Source: Desulfovibrio sp. (lineage in GTDB: Bacteria; Desulfobacterota; Desulfovibrionia; Desulfovibrionales; Desulfovibrionaceae). From it: a stretch of 64,000 bases of DNA. Below are positions 9,585 to 18,892 of the stretch, one piece after another (positions within the stretch are counted from its first letter, which is position 1; each line of letters starts with the position of its first letter). Where the stretch lies: assembly GCA_016208105.1 (NCBI GenBank), contig JACQYS010000027.1, positions 1 to 64,000 of the forward strand, read 5' to 3'. Under the pieces are notes generated by a model. The model worked only from the letters and a program-made list of their open reading frames with translations. It had not been told where the DNA came from and ran no database searches. The position numbers and the translations under genes are program-made.

Positions 9585-10675
9585 TAGACTTTCTGGGCAA
9601 AGCCCTCTCCTTCGTCGTTGTCATTGGCGTGCTCATCTTCATCCACGAACTGGGCCACTTCCTGGTGGCCAGATTTTTCGGCATGGGAGTGCGCACCTTT
9701 TCCTTGGGTTTCGGCCCCAAACTTTTCGGTTTCACCTCCGGCCAGACCGAGTACCGCGTTTCCGCCGTCCCCCTTGGCGGATACGTGCAGCTGGTAGCTC
9801 AGGACTCCGAGGACGACGAGACCACGTCCGGGTTCCCGCCGCATACATGGTTCATCCGCCGCCCGTCCTGGCAGCGCATGCTGGTGGTGGCGGCCGGGCC
9901 GCTTTTCAACCTTGCGCTTGCCTGGGTGCTTTACGCCTCCATGTTCTACACCCACGGGCGCTTCGAGACCCCCGCGGCCATCGGCCAAGTGAACGAGAAC
10001 AGCGCTGCCGCTCGCGCCGGGCTTATGGCCGGTGACGCCGTCACCGCCATCGATGGCCAGCCCATCCAGTATTTCCGTGAGCTCCAGGCCCGGGTCGAAG
10101 CCAGCAAGGGCACTCCCTTGTCTCTTTCCCTTCGCCGAGGAGCCGAAACCCTTACCCTGACCATCACTCCCGACCTCGTCGGGCAGAAGAACATCTTTGG
10201 CGAGGACATCAAGAAGCCCATCTTGGGCATCCGCTCCACCCAGGAGTCCGTCAACATTCCGCTGGGCCCGCTCCAGGCCATCCGGGAAGGCCTGGCCCAG
10301 ACCTGGGAGGTCACCTCGCTTACTGGCCAGGTTTTCTGGAAACTGGTGATGGGCGTGGTGCCCATGTCCTCCATCGGCGGGCCCATCATGATCGCCGAGC
10401 TGGTGGGCAAACAGTCCGAACAGGGACTGGCGCACCTGGCCACGCTCACGGCCATGATCAGCGTGAACCTGGCCATCTTGAACCTCCTGCCCATTCCCGT
10501 GCTCGACGGCGGGCATATTCTCTTCTTCGCCCTGGAAACGGTGTTTCGCCGCCCTGTGTCCGAGAAAATCCGCGCCGCAACCACCAAGGTGGGCTTCGCC
10601 ATGCTCATGGCGCTTATGGTCATGGCCACGGCCAACGACATCATCCGGATAGTGACTGGCGGCGGACCGAAGTGA
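9581..10675 (+). CDS. rseP: Site-2 type RIP metalloprotease RseP
   Basis: The 364-residue intramembrane protease has the zinc-binding HELGH in its first membrane segment, a single PDZ domain in the middle (about residues 115-185) and the second metal motif NLLPIPVLDGG near residue 300. E. coli RseP has two PDZ domains, so this is the shorter one-PDZ form. Family role: cleavage of anti-sigma factors and signal-peptide remnants. The cdsA-dxr-rseP order is widespread in bacteria. Confidence 0.95.
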   Translation: MIDFLGKALSFVVVIGVLIFIHELGHFLVARFFGMGVRTFSLGFGPKLFGFTSGQTEYRVSAVPLGGYVQLVAQDSEDDETTSGFPPHTWFIRRPSWQRMLVVAAGPLFNLALAWVLYASMFYTHGRFETPAAIGQVNENSAAARAGLMAGDAVTAIDGQPIQYFRELQARVEASKGTPLSLSLRRGAETLTLTITPDLVGQKNIFGEDIKKPILGIRSTQESVNIPLGPLQAIREGLAQTWEVTSLTGQVFWKLVMGVVPMSSIGGPIMIAELVGKQSEQGLAHLATLTAMISVNLAILNLLPIPVLDGGHILFFALETVFRRPVSEKIRAATTKVGFAMLMALMVMATANDIIRIVTGGGPK

Positions 10676-11430
10676 TCCTTGTCGTCAACACCGCCGAGGA
10701 AGCCCTGCAGCTGGTGCTGGCGCACGATGGAAGGATTCTGGAGAGCTTCGAGGAACACTGCCCCGGACGAATGAACGAGGTGATGGCCCCGGCCGTGGCG
10801 GGCATGCTTGAGCGTCACGGCGGCGGGCTTGCAAGAGTGGCCTGCGTGCGCGGTCCAGGCAGCTTCACCGGGCTCAGGCTGGGATTGGCCTTTGCCACAG
10901 GCCTTTGCCTGGCCAAACAGCTGCCAATGGCCGGGCTCGACTATCTGCCGCTCCTGGCAGCCACAGCTTTCGCCTTTTCAGAGACCGGAGAATCCGGCAA
11001 TTCCGACGAGGTCCACGTTGTCACCCATTCGCGCACAGCCAGGGTGTATCACCAGGGGTTCGTGCGCGGTGGCGGAGGACTTGAAACCACCTGTGCCCCG
11101 CTTGGCCCGCCTCGTGATTTTGCCGTCCAGGATGCATGCGACGTGATCTTATCCCGGGCTCGTTCGACTCGGGTGACCGTGCTCGGCACAGGGCTTCGCC
11201 GCAACTCCGAGGCATTTACCGAACTAGCCAACGTCACCTCGCTTCCTACCGAAAACCCCGCCCCTGAAATTCTGTTGAACGCAGCCCTCGCCACCTCGTA
11301 CGACGGCCCGCCTGTGGACGCCTTGTACCTTCGCGGTTCCGACGCCGAGGAGAATCTGGCCGTCATCGCCGCCAAACGGGGCCTGAGCGAAGAAGAAGCG
11401 ATGACCAGGATGGAGAAGGCGCTCCGCTAG
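10672..11430 (+). CDS. tsaB: tRNA threonylcarbamoyladenosine biosynthesis protein TsaB
   Basis: The 252-residue protein starts from a GTG that overlaps the end of rseP. It has the ASKHA fold landmarks: an N-terminal LVVNTAEEA strand and RGPGSFTGLRLGLAFATGL near residue 62, diagnostic for TsaB, the TsaD partner needed for t6A37 tRNA modification. The C-terminal half is less conserved and ends with a short charged helix. It is the last gene of the operon. Confidence 0.92.
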   Translation: MILVVNTAEEALQLVLAHDGRILESFEEHCPGRMNEVMAPAVAGMLERHGGGLARVACVRGPGSFTGLRLGLAFATGLCLAKQLPMAGLDYLPLLAATAFAFSETGESGNSDEVHVVTHSRTARVYHQGFVRGGGGLETTCAPLGPPRDFAVQDACDVILSRARSTRVTVLGTGLRRNSEAFTELANVTSLPTENPAPEILLNAALATSYDGPPVDALYLRGSDAEENLAVIAAKRGLSEEEAMTRMEKALR

Positions 11431-11451
11431 GGCGCGGTTTTTTCGCCGATC

Positions 11452-11489
11452 CAAGAAAGAAAGCCCGGCCCCCTTGCGGGAAACCGGGC
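11452..11489 (-). terminator. Intrinsic terminator of valS
   Basis: A GCCCGG...CCGGGC stem with a G/C-rich inner part is followed on the minus strand by TTTCTTTCTT. It sits between the convergent tsaB and valS ends and may also stop tsaB transcripts. Confidence 0.65.
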
Positions 11490-11519
11490 GCATTATCGCG
11501 ATTCAGAGTTCGATGTGAG

Positions 11520-14171
11520 TTAACCCTTCAGGCTCTCTATCCTTCCCTTCAGCTCTTCCAGCTTGGCCACCTTCTCGCGCAGCATCTCGTCCTTCTCGCG
11601 CTCCTTGGCCACCACTTCCGCCGGGGCCTTGGCCGTGAAATCCTCGTTGGCCAGCTTTCTGCCCACGATCTCGGCCTCTTTCGAGGTCTTGGCCAGCTCC
11701 TTGGAGAGCCTGGCCAATTCCGCGTCGAAGTCCACCGCCCCGGCCAGGGGCACGAACACCGCGTTGCCTCCGGCCGCAGCGCTGGCAGAAGCCTTGGGCG
11801 CGGTGACGTCCGGGCCTGCCGTGAAGTTCGCAAGTCTTGCCATGAGCACAATGAGAGCCTCGTTGGCACGCAACATGGCCAGATCGGCCCCGTCCGCCGT
11901 GCGCACCAGGCAATCGAGCTTCATGCCCGGATTGATGGACAGCTCGGAGCGGATGTTGCGCACGCTGACCACAACCTCCTGCAGGAGTCCCATCTGGGCC
12001 ACGGCCTCGGGCTTCGCGTGCTGGGCCCTGGCTGCGGGGTAGGGCACCTTGGAGATGTCCTTCTCACTATGACCGGGCAGGTGGTTCCAGATCTCCTGGG
12101 TCACGAAGGGCATGATGGGGTGCATGAGCACCAGATATTCCGAGAGCACCGTCCACAGACACTTCTGGGCCAGGGCTTTTGCTTCAGGGTCCGGACCGTT
12201 GAAGTCGGCCTTGGCCATCTCCAGGTACCAGTCGCAGAATTCCAGCCACAGGAAGGAATAGAGGCCCTGGGCTGCCTCGTTGAAGTGGTAGTGTTCGATG
12301 GCTTTGGTGGTGGACGCCTTCACCTCGTCCAGGCGGTGGAGAATCCAGGCGTGGTGCAGGGCCAGTTCGCCGTCCAGGCTCACGGCTGGAATCTCCTCGG
12401 GCAGGTTCATGAGGCTGAAGCGGGCCGCGTTCCAGAGCTTGTTCACGAAGTGGCGGTAACCCTCGATGCGGTCCTCGCTGAGCTTAATGTCTCGCCCCAT
12501 TGCCGCGAAGGCGGTCAGGGTGAAGCGCAGGGCGTCGGTGCCGAACTTCTCGATCATGACCAACGGATCGATGACGTTGCCCGTGGACTTGGACATCTTC
12601 TTGCCCTCGGCGTCGCGCACCAGGGCGTGGATGTACACGTGCTTGAACGGCACCTCCTCCATGAAGTGCAGGCCCATCATCATCATGCGGGCCACCCAGA
12701 AGAAGAGGATGTCGAAGGCCGTGACCAGGACAGAGGTGGGATAGAAGGCTTTCAGTTCCGGGGTCTTCTCTGGCCAGCCCAGGGTGGAGAAGGGCCACAG
12801 GGCCGAGGAGAACCAGGTGTCCAGAACGTCCGGGTCCTGGGCAAGAGTACCTCCGCAGGGGCAGGCCGTGGGGTCCTCGCGGGAGACCACCAGCTTGCCG
12901 CAGGCTTCGCAGGTCCAGGCCGGAATGCGGTGCCCCCACCATATCTGGCGGGAGATGCACCAGTCGCGGATGTTGTCCAGCCAATGGTAGTAGGTGGTGG
13001 TCCACTGGTCCGGGATTATCTGGGTCCGGCCCGATTCCACGGCGGCCCGGGCCACGGCGGCCAAAGGCCCGGCCTTGACGAACCATTGAGGGGACACATG
13101 GGGCTCGATGACGGTCTTGCAACGGTAGCACTCGCCCACGGAATGGTCATGCTCCTCGACGGCAACCAGGAAGCCCTGTTCCTTGAGATCCTCCACCACC
13201 TTCTTGCGGCAGGCCTCGCGCGAGAGCCCCTGGTAGGCGGCGCCCGCTGCGGCGTTCATGTTGCCCTCGCCGTCCATGACCTGGAGCACCTCCAGGCTGT
13301 GGCGGCGGCCGAGCTCGAAGTCGTTCATGTCGTGGGCCGGGGTCACCTTGAGAGCGCCGGTGCCGAATTCACGGTCCACATAGGCATCGGCTATCACCGG
13401 GATTTGTCGATCAGTTAGCGGCAACTTAACCATTTTTCCGATGAACGCAGTATAGCGTTCGTCTTCGGGATGCACGGCCACTGCCGTGTCGCCAAGCATG
13501 GTCTCGGGGCGGGTGGTGGCCACCACCAGTTCGCCAGTGCCGTCAGCCAGGGGATAGCGGATCTGGTACAGGGCTCCCTTTTTCGGGCCGTGCTCCACTT
13601 CCAGGTCGGCCAGGGCGGTCTGGCAGCGGGGGCACCAGTTGATAATGTAATCGCCCTTGTAGATAAGGCCTTCTTCGTAGAGGCGTACGAACACCTCGCG
13701 CACCGCCTTGGAAAGGCCTTCGTCCATGGTGAAGCGTTCGCGGGTCCAGTCCACGCTGGCGCCCATGCGCCTGATCTGGTTCAGGATGCGCCCGCCGTAG
13801 TCCTTGCGCCATTCCCAGACGCGCTCGATGAACTTCTCCCGGCCCAGTTCGTGACGGGAACCGCCCTCCGCGGCCAGGGCGCGCTCCACCACGTTTTGGG
13901 TGGCGATACCGGCGTGGTCGGTGCCGGGCACCCACAGGACCTTGCGGCCCTTCTGGCGCATATGGCGGCAGAGGATGTCCTGAATGGTTATGTTCAACGC
14001 GTGGCCCATGTGCAGAGCCCCGGTGACGTTGGGCGGCGGGATGACTATGGAGAAGGGTTCACCGTCGGCGTTCGGGTCCGCAGTGCCGGCATCGGAATCC
14101 TTCCAGTATGAAAGCCAGCGGGCTTCGACCTCTTCAGGTTCGTAGCCCTTGGCCAGGGTGGTCTCGGACAT
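11520..14171 (-). CDS. valS: Valyl-tRNA synthetase
   Basis: This 883-residue class I aminoacyl-tRNA synthetase carries the HIGH motif as PPNVTGALHMGHALN (residues about 48-62) and KMSKS in GKKMSKSTGN. The CP1 editing domain lies between them. A C-terminal coiled coil (about 810-883) is rich in Lys, Glu and Ala and is typical of ValRS. It is monocistronic, with a terminator downstream. Confidence 0.98.
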   Translation of the reverse strand: MSETTLAKGYEPEEVEARWLSYWKDSDAGTADPNADGEPFSIVIPPPNVTGALHMGHALNITIQDILCRHMRQKGRKVLWVPGTDHAGIATQNVVERALAAEGGSRHELGREKFIERVWEWRKDYGGRILNQIRRMGASVDWTRERFTMDEGLSKAVREVFVRLYEEGLIYKGDYIINWCPRCQTALADLEVEHGPKKGALYQIRYPLADGTGELVVATTRPETMLGDTAVAVHPEDERYTAFIGKMVKLPLTDRQIPVIADAYVDREFGTGALKVTPAHDMNDFELGRRHSLEVLQVMDGEGNMNAAAGAAYQGLSREACRKKVVEDLKEQGFLVAVEEHDHSVGECYRCKTVIEPHVSPQWFVKAGPLAAVARAAVESGRTQIIPDQWTTTYYHWLDNIRDWCISRQIWWGHRIPAWTCEACGKLVVSREDPTACPCGGTLAQDPDVLDTWFSSALWPFSTLGWPEKTPELKAFYPTSVLVTAFDILFFWVARMMMMGLHFMEEVPFKHVYIHALVRDAEGKKMSKSTGNVIDPLVMIEKFGTDALRFTLTAFAAMGRDIKLSEDRIEGYRHFVNKLWNAARFSLMNLPEEIPAVSLDGELALHHAWILHRLDEVKASTTKAIEHYHFNEAAQGLYSFLWLEFCDWYLEMAKADFNGPDPEAKALAQKCLWTVLSEYLVLMHPIMPFVTQEIWNHLPGHSEKDISKVPYPAARAQHAKPEAVAQMGLLQEVVVSVRNIRSELSINPGMKLDCLVRTADGADLAMLRANEALIVLMARLANFTAGPDVTAPKASASAAAGGNAVFVPLAGAVDFDAELARLSKELAKTSKEAEIVGRKLANEDFTAKAPAEVVAKEREKDEMLREKVAKLEELKGRIESLKG

Positions 14172-14312
14172 GCGTTAAGCTCCTGTTGCGATGGCGGGCG
14201 CAATACTCCTTTTTGCCGCGCTTGTCATCTTGACTGAAAAAGTAGGAAATTAAAGCCGGCCGAGCCCAATCGTGTGTATTGTCACCCTTGCCTGGATGAG
14301 GCACAAGGGCTC

Positions 14313-15569
14313 ATGGTCTACATTCTCTGGGACGAAGCCCACTTGTGGGGCGTGCTGATGCTACGGGCATTGGGCGCCTGGGGTTTCCCCTCCCGGCTGG
14401 TCCGGGCGCACGAGCTCGCGGCGGGGCTTCTCGGGCAGTCGCCACCCAAGGCGCTTATCGTGCCTGGCGGATTCGCCAGCCGCAAGGCGGCCTGTTTGGG
14501 CCCGGCCGGAATCGAAGCCATCCGGGGATACGTGGCCTCGGGCGGGGCGTACTTGGGCATCTGCGGCGGGGCCGGCCTTGGCCTGACCGTGCCCGTGGGA
14601 CTGGGACTCTGCCCCTGGACCCGTGAACCTTTCGAACACCGCCTGCAGCACTTCGCCAGCGGCAACGTCCAACTCATACCCAAGAACACGGTCTTCACTC
14701 CCAAAGGGCTCGACCGCCCCCTGGCCCCGGTCTGGTGGCCGGCCGCATTCCGGGCGCACGATCCCGGGGTGGAAGTGGTGGCCGCCTATGGTCAGCCAGG
14801 CCCGGGTTTCATGATGGCCGACATCCCCTTGTCTTTGGTACCGGGCCAAGCCCTTGAGGATTGGGAGGCACTGTACGGCGTCCGGCTGGCCCCGGCTTTC
14901 GTCGAAGGTGACCCGTGCATCGTGGCCGGACATTTCGGGCAGGGGCGTTACGTCTTGTCCCACGCGCATCTGGAAACCCCCGGGTCCTCCGATGCCAATA
15001 CCTGGCTCGGGCACATCCTGTCCGAAATGATGGGCGAGCCCGCCCCAGAAGGCGCGGCCCCTCACTGGGCCATCAACGAGACGGAGAAACGCTGGAACGA
15101 CCCGGTTCTCTTGCGAGCCATGGAACTCATGCTCGGCGTGGTGGACCTAGGCATCGCCCACGGGCTCTTGAGCTGGCGTGAACCTTGGCTTCTGGGCTGG
15201 CGCCAGGGGCTCCCCGGGGCGCAGCTCTCGGGCATTCTGGCCATGCTGGACCAAGCCATTCACCTGATCCCTTCCCAGGATTCCCGCCAATTTTTCGAAC
15301 GCCGCAGGGATGATTTTTCCCGTTCCATGGAACTCTTGGCCACGGGGCTCTCCGGCTATCTGCTCGCGGAACGCTTGGCTCTCACCCTGTGCCGCGTGGA
15401 CCCTGACGCGGTGCCGGAGCGAGGATTGAAGGAAGCGAGAATTACGCTTTTCGGCCCTCCTCCCGGCGCAGGCGGGACAAGCGGTGGGCTTTGCGGAAAG
15501 ATACTTTCGGTGCTTGAAGAATGCATCTACCTCACCGCCAACAAGGAACAGCACGCATGGCAGCCCTGA
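14313..15569 (+). CDS. BPL_N / glutamine-amidotransferase-like protein
   Basis: The 418-residue protein has an N-terminal class I amidotransferase-like fold of the type seen in the biotin protein ligase N-domain: ALIVPGGFAS, then GAYLGICGGAGLGLTVP, with the cysteine at the nucleophile elbow. The substrate is unknown. The C-terminal 180 residues are helical and unassigned. The ATG at 14313 follows an AAGGG stretch. Its end overlaps the start of the next gene by 13 bases, so the two are likely linked. Confidence 0.7.
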   Translation: MVYILWDEAHLWGVLMLRALGAWGFPSRLVRAHELAAGLLGQSPPKALIVPGGFASRKAACLGPAGIEAIRGYVASGGAYLGICGGAGLGLTVPVGLGLCPWTREPFEHRLQHFASGNVQLIPKNTVFTPKGLDRPLAPVWWPAAFRAHDPGVEVVAAYGQPGPGFMMADIPLSLVPGQALEDWEALYGVRLAPAFVEGDPCIVAGHFGQGRYVLSHAHLETPGSSDANTWLGHILSEMMGEPAPEGAAPHWAINETEKRWNDPVLLRAMELMLGVVDLGIAHGLLSWREPWLLGWRQGLPGAQLSGILAMLDQAIHLIPSQDSRQFFERRRDDFSRSMELLATGLSGYLLAERLALTLCRVDPDAVPERGLKEARITLFGPPPGAGGTSGGLCGKILSVLEECIYLTANKEQHAWQP

Positions 15570-16372
15570 AATTGATCCTCGGCATCGTGGTACTCGGCTG
15601 GCTCGGATTCGCCGCGTTCCTGTACTTCTCCCAAGCCTCGCTTCTCTACCATCCCAAGACAGCCGACGCCATGGCCGAAACCCAGCTTATGAGCACTCTG
15701 CCGGACGCCCAGCCATTTCTGGTCGCCACCAAGGACGGCCAGTCCCTGGCCGGCTGGTACCTGCCCCGCAAGCGGGGGCGCGGTGTTGCCCCTGCCCTTG
15801 TCTACTTCGGGGGCAACGCCGAGGAAGTCACGGAGTTCATGAAGCAGGCCAAGGACCTGCCCGATGTCTCCATCGTGGCGGTCAATTACCGTGGGTACGG
15901 CCGCTCCACCGGCGTGCCCACCGAGGCGGCGCTCAAGGAGGACGCCTTGGCCGTGTTCGACCAGGCCGTCAATTTGACTGGCGGAAAAGGCTTCGTCATG
16001 GGTCGCAGCTTGGGCGCGGGCATGGCCGTGCATGTGGCCGCTTACCGCGAGGTTCAGGGAGCGGTATTGGTCACTCCTTACGACTCGATACTGGCCGTGG
16101 CCAAGGGGCACTACCCCTTATTCCCCGTGTCCTGGCTCCTCAAGGAACGTTACGACGCAATGCCCGACGCGGAAAAGGCTCTGGCCCCGGCCGTGTTTCT
16201 TGTCGGAACCCAGGACGACATCATACCGGAAGTACGGGCCCGGGCACTGTTCGACAAATGGAAGGGTCCCAAGGACTTTATCCGGGTAACTTCGGCAGGC
16301 CACAACGATATCTCCACCTACCCGCGGTATTCCGATGCCATCAAAATCTTCCTGCGGGACAATTCCCGCTGA
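15557..16372 (+). CDS. Membrane-anchored alpha/beta hydrolase
   Basis: The 271-residue protein has one N-terminal membrane helix (LKLILGIVVLGWLGFAAFLYF) and then an alpha/beta hydrolase domain. The nucleophile elbow appears as GRSLGAGMA, the acid as DDIIPE and the histidine as SAGHNDIS. This matches the BEM46/YfhR-like group, whose substrates are uncertain. AAGGAA lies 8 bases before the chosen ATG. Confidence 0.85.
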   Translation: MAALKLILGIVVLGWLGFAAFLYFSQASLLYHPKTADAMAETQLMSTLPDAQPFLVATKDGQSLAGWYLPRKRGRGVAPALVYFGGNAEEVTEFMKQAKDLPDVSIVAVNYRGYGRSTGVPTEAALKEDALAVFDQAVNLTGGKGFVMGRSLGAGMAVHVAAYREVQGAVLVTPYDSILAVAKGHYPLFPVSWLLKERYDAMPDAEKALAPAVFLVGTQDDIIPEVRARALFDKWKGPKDFIRVTSAGHNDISTYPRYSDAIKIFLRDNSR

Positions 16373-16464
16373 TTTGCTCGAGTTGACGCAGGGTTAACAA
16401 ACCAGTAGCAGAGGATATTCATTCTATAAGACGTTTGGCCAACCAGCACATAAGGAGGTTTTTA

Positions 16465-18276
16465 GTGAACGCCTTGACCCTGGTCTTCGCCGCACTTTGC
16501 GTCTTCGCCATCGCCTACCGGTTTTACGGACTGTTCTTCGTCCGTAAGGTTCTGGGGGTCAATCCCAACAGAACAACCCCGGCAGTCAAGATGGCCGATG
16601 GTCACGACTACGTAAAAACCAACAAATTCGTCCTGTTCGGCCACCACTTCGCTGCCATCGCGGCCGCGGGGCCGCTTTTGGGACCAGTGCTGGCCGCCCA
16701 GTTCGGCTACCTGCCCGGAGCCCTGTGGATACTGGTCGGATGCGTACTGGCCGGAGCGGTTCACGATTCGGTGGTGCTCTTCGCCTCTGTCCGGCACAAA
16801 GGCCAAAGCCTCGCTTACATCGCCACCCAGGAGATCGGTAAACTGACCGGCTCCGTGGCCTCGGTGGCCGTGCTGTTCATTCTCGTCCTTACCTTGGCCG
16901 GTCTGTCCCTGGCCGTGGTCAACGCCATGTTCGAAAGTGCCTGGGGCACCTTCACCGTGTTCGCCACCATCCCCATAGCCCTTCTCATGGGTGTGTATCT
17001 CCATGTCTGGCGCGACGGGGACGTGAAGGGAGCCTCCATCATGGGCGTGGCCCTTTTGGTGCTGGCCATCTTCGCAGGCAAATGGATCGCCGACACGCCT
17101 GAGCTTGCCAAGCTGTTCCACCTGCCCAAGGGCACCATCGCCATAGCAATACCCATTTACGGGTTCTTCGCCTCGGTGTTGCCGGTGTGGCTGCTCCTGT
17201 GCCCGCGCGACTATCTGTCCACGTATTTGAAGATCGGCACCATCGCCATGCTGGCCATCGGCATCTTCTGGGTCCGCCCTGACCTCTTGATGCCCGCCAC
17301 CACCAAGTTCATTAGCGGCGGCGGCCCCATCATACCGGGTCCGGTGTTCCCGTTCCTGTTCATCACCATCGCCTGCGGCGCCCTGTCGGGATTCCACGCC
17401 ATCATAGGCTCTGGCACCACACCCAAGATGATCGGCACCGAGGACGACATCCTCTTCGTGGGATACGGCGCCATGCTTACCGAAGGGTTCGTGGCAATAA
17501 TGGCCTTGATCGCCGCCTGCGTTATGGTTCCCGCCGACTACTTCGCCATCAACGCGGCCCCGGCCGTATTCGAAAAGCTCGGTCTGGCCGTGGTCAACCT
17601 GCCCGACCTCTCGACCGCCGTAGGCGAGAAGCTTCAGGGCCGCCCGGGCGGCGCGGTGTCCCTGGCCGTGGGCATGGCCTACATCTTCTCCTCCATCCCC
17701 TTCATGAAGGGGCTCATGGCCTATTGGTACCACTTCGCCATCATGTTCGAGGCCGTGTTCATTCTCACGGCCGTGGACACCGGCACCCGCGTGGGCCGTT
17801 TCTTCCTGCAGGAGATGATCGGACAAGTAGTTCCCAAATTCGCCGAAAAGCGCTGGTGGCCGGGCATCATCATCACCAGCGCCCTGTTCACCGCTTCCTG
17901 GGGCTACTTGGTCTATACCGGAGACATCTCCACCATCTGGCCCCTGTTCGGCATGTCCAACCAACTGCTGGCAGCCGTGGGCCTGCTTATTGGGACCACG
18001 CTCATCATCCGCATGAACAAGGCCCGATACGCCTGGATGACCGCCGTGCCGGGGCTGGCCATGGTTTGCGTGACCATGTACGCAGGGTATTTGAATATTT
18101 TCAACAACTTCTGGCCAAAGAAGCTCTATTTGCTCACATCGCTGGCCGCCATCGTCATGGTGCTCATGGCCATCGTCATTGTGAGTGCAGTCAGAAGATG
18201 GTCACAGCTTTTGTCCGTGAAACAACCCATGAACGACCCCTACGGCGACCAGGTTCTGGAAGTGGTCCCCGAGTAA
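16465..18276 (+). CDS. cstA: Carbon starvation protein A (peptide/pyruvate-type permease)
   Basis: The 603-residue protein has about 16 to 18 membrane helices and the conserved CstA N-terminus (TNKFVLFGHHFAAIAAAGPL). E. coli CstA and its paralogue BtsT are linked to peptide and pyruvate uptake. The GTG at 16465 is chosen because AAGGAGG lies just upstream; an in-frame TTG at 16435 precedes that site. The gene stands alone on the plus strand. Confidence 0.93.
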   Translation: MNALTLVFAALCVFAIAYRFYGLFFVRKVLGVNPNRTTPAVKMADGHDYVKTNKFVLFGHHFAAIAAAGPLLGPVLAAQFGYLPGALWILVGCVLAGAVHDSVVLFASVRHKGQSLAYIATQEIGKLTGSVASVAVLFILVLTLAGLSLAVVNAMFESAWGTFTVFATIPIALLMGVYLHVWRDGDVKGASIMGVALLVLAIFAGKWIADTPELAKLFHLPKGTIAIAIPIYGFFASVLPVWLLLCPRDYLSTYLKIGTIAMLAIGIFWVRPDLLMPATTKFISGGGPIIPGPVFPFLFITIACGALSGFHAIIGSGTTPKMIGTEDDILFVGYGAMLTEGFVAIMALIAACVMVPADYFAINAAPAVFEKLGLAVVNLPDLSTAVGEKLQGRPGGAVSLAVGMAYIFSSIPFMKGLMAYWYHFAIMFEAVFILTAVDTGTRVGRFFLQEMIGQVVPKFAEKRWWPGIIITSALFTASWGYLVYTGDISTIWPLFGMSNQLLAAVGLLIGTTLIIRMNKARYAWMTAVPGLAMVCVTMYAGYLNIFNNFWPKKLYLLTSLAAIVMVLMAIVIVSAVRRWSQLLSVKQPMNDPYGDQVLEVVPE

Positions 18277-18328
18277 ACCTTGACTTCACCCAGGGCCTGG
18301 CCTACTCGCCAGGTCCTGGGAGACTTCA

Positions 18329-18676
18329 ATGAAAACGACCTTCCTTCTCGCCCTGGCAGTGCTTTTGAGCAGCGCAACTCTGTTGGCCCAGACCACTACG
18401 ACCACGTCCTCTGGATCGACCCAAGCCACCGTCAACAACCTGTCTCCCGCGTCCAATTGCTTTATCTGCGAGTGCAACAACCAGGATTTCAGCTGCCGTA
18501 CGGCCTGCGCTTCCATCACCGACTTCACCGCCCGCCAGCAGTGCGAGGCAGCCTGCGGCCAACAGCAGTCCAATTGTCTCTACAATGCCCAGGTGCAACA
18601 GCGCGCCGTGGATACCCAGCGGCTGGCCACCCAGACCACCATCGGGACCATCACCACCTCGACTTCCACAAAATAG
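18329..18676 (+). CDS. Small secreted cysteine-rich protein
   Basis: The 115-residue protein has a clear signal peptide (MKTTFLLALAVLLSSATLLAQ), then Thr/Ser-rich low complexity, then eight cysteines within about 50 residues in the patterns CFICEC, CRTAC, CEAAC and a single C. The spacing suggests disulfides or a metal site in the periplasm. I do not recognise a family. GGGAG precedes the ATG. It lies 52 bases after cstA and before a strong terminator. Confidence 0.65.
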   Translation: MKTTFLLALAVLLSSATLLAQTTTTTSSGSTQATVNNLSPASNCFICECNNQDFSCRTACASITDFTARQQCEAACGQQQSNCLYNAQVQQRAVDTQRLATQTTIGTITTSTSTK

Positions 18677-18814
18677 CCTTCGCGAAACAGATTCTCGAAG
18701 GCGGTCGATTGTTCCGCCCCGCCTTGCTCGCTCTCCTGCTGTTCGCATCCCTGGGATTTTGCCCTCCCCTTTTCAGCGGACAAAAACGTTGTGAGTGCCT
18801 TATGCCAATGAAAT

Positions 18815-18853
18815 GGGGGCGTGGAACGCTTCGTGCGTTCACCGCCCCCTTTT
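18815..18853 (+). terminator. Intrinsic terminator between the cysteine-rich gene and nifB
   Basis: A GGGGGC...GCCCCC stem, extended by an inner AACGC/GCGTT pairing, is followed by TTTT on the plus strand. The same hairpin lies just past nifB on the opposite strand and could serve both. Confidence 0.8.
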
Positions 18854-18892
18854 GAGAACTTGGTCATGCGCAGAGTATCGCGCCGCCCAAGA

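Noticed and set aside
18709-18855. Small signal-peptide-like frame after the cysteine-rich gene
   Set aside because: It would need a TTG start with a poor ribosome-binding site, and its 3' end is the terminator hairpin.
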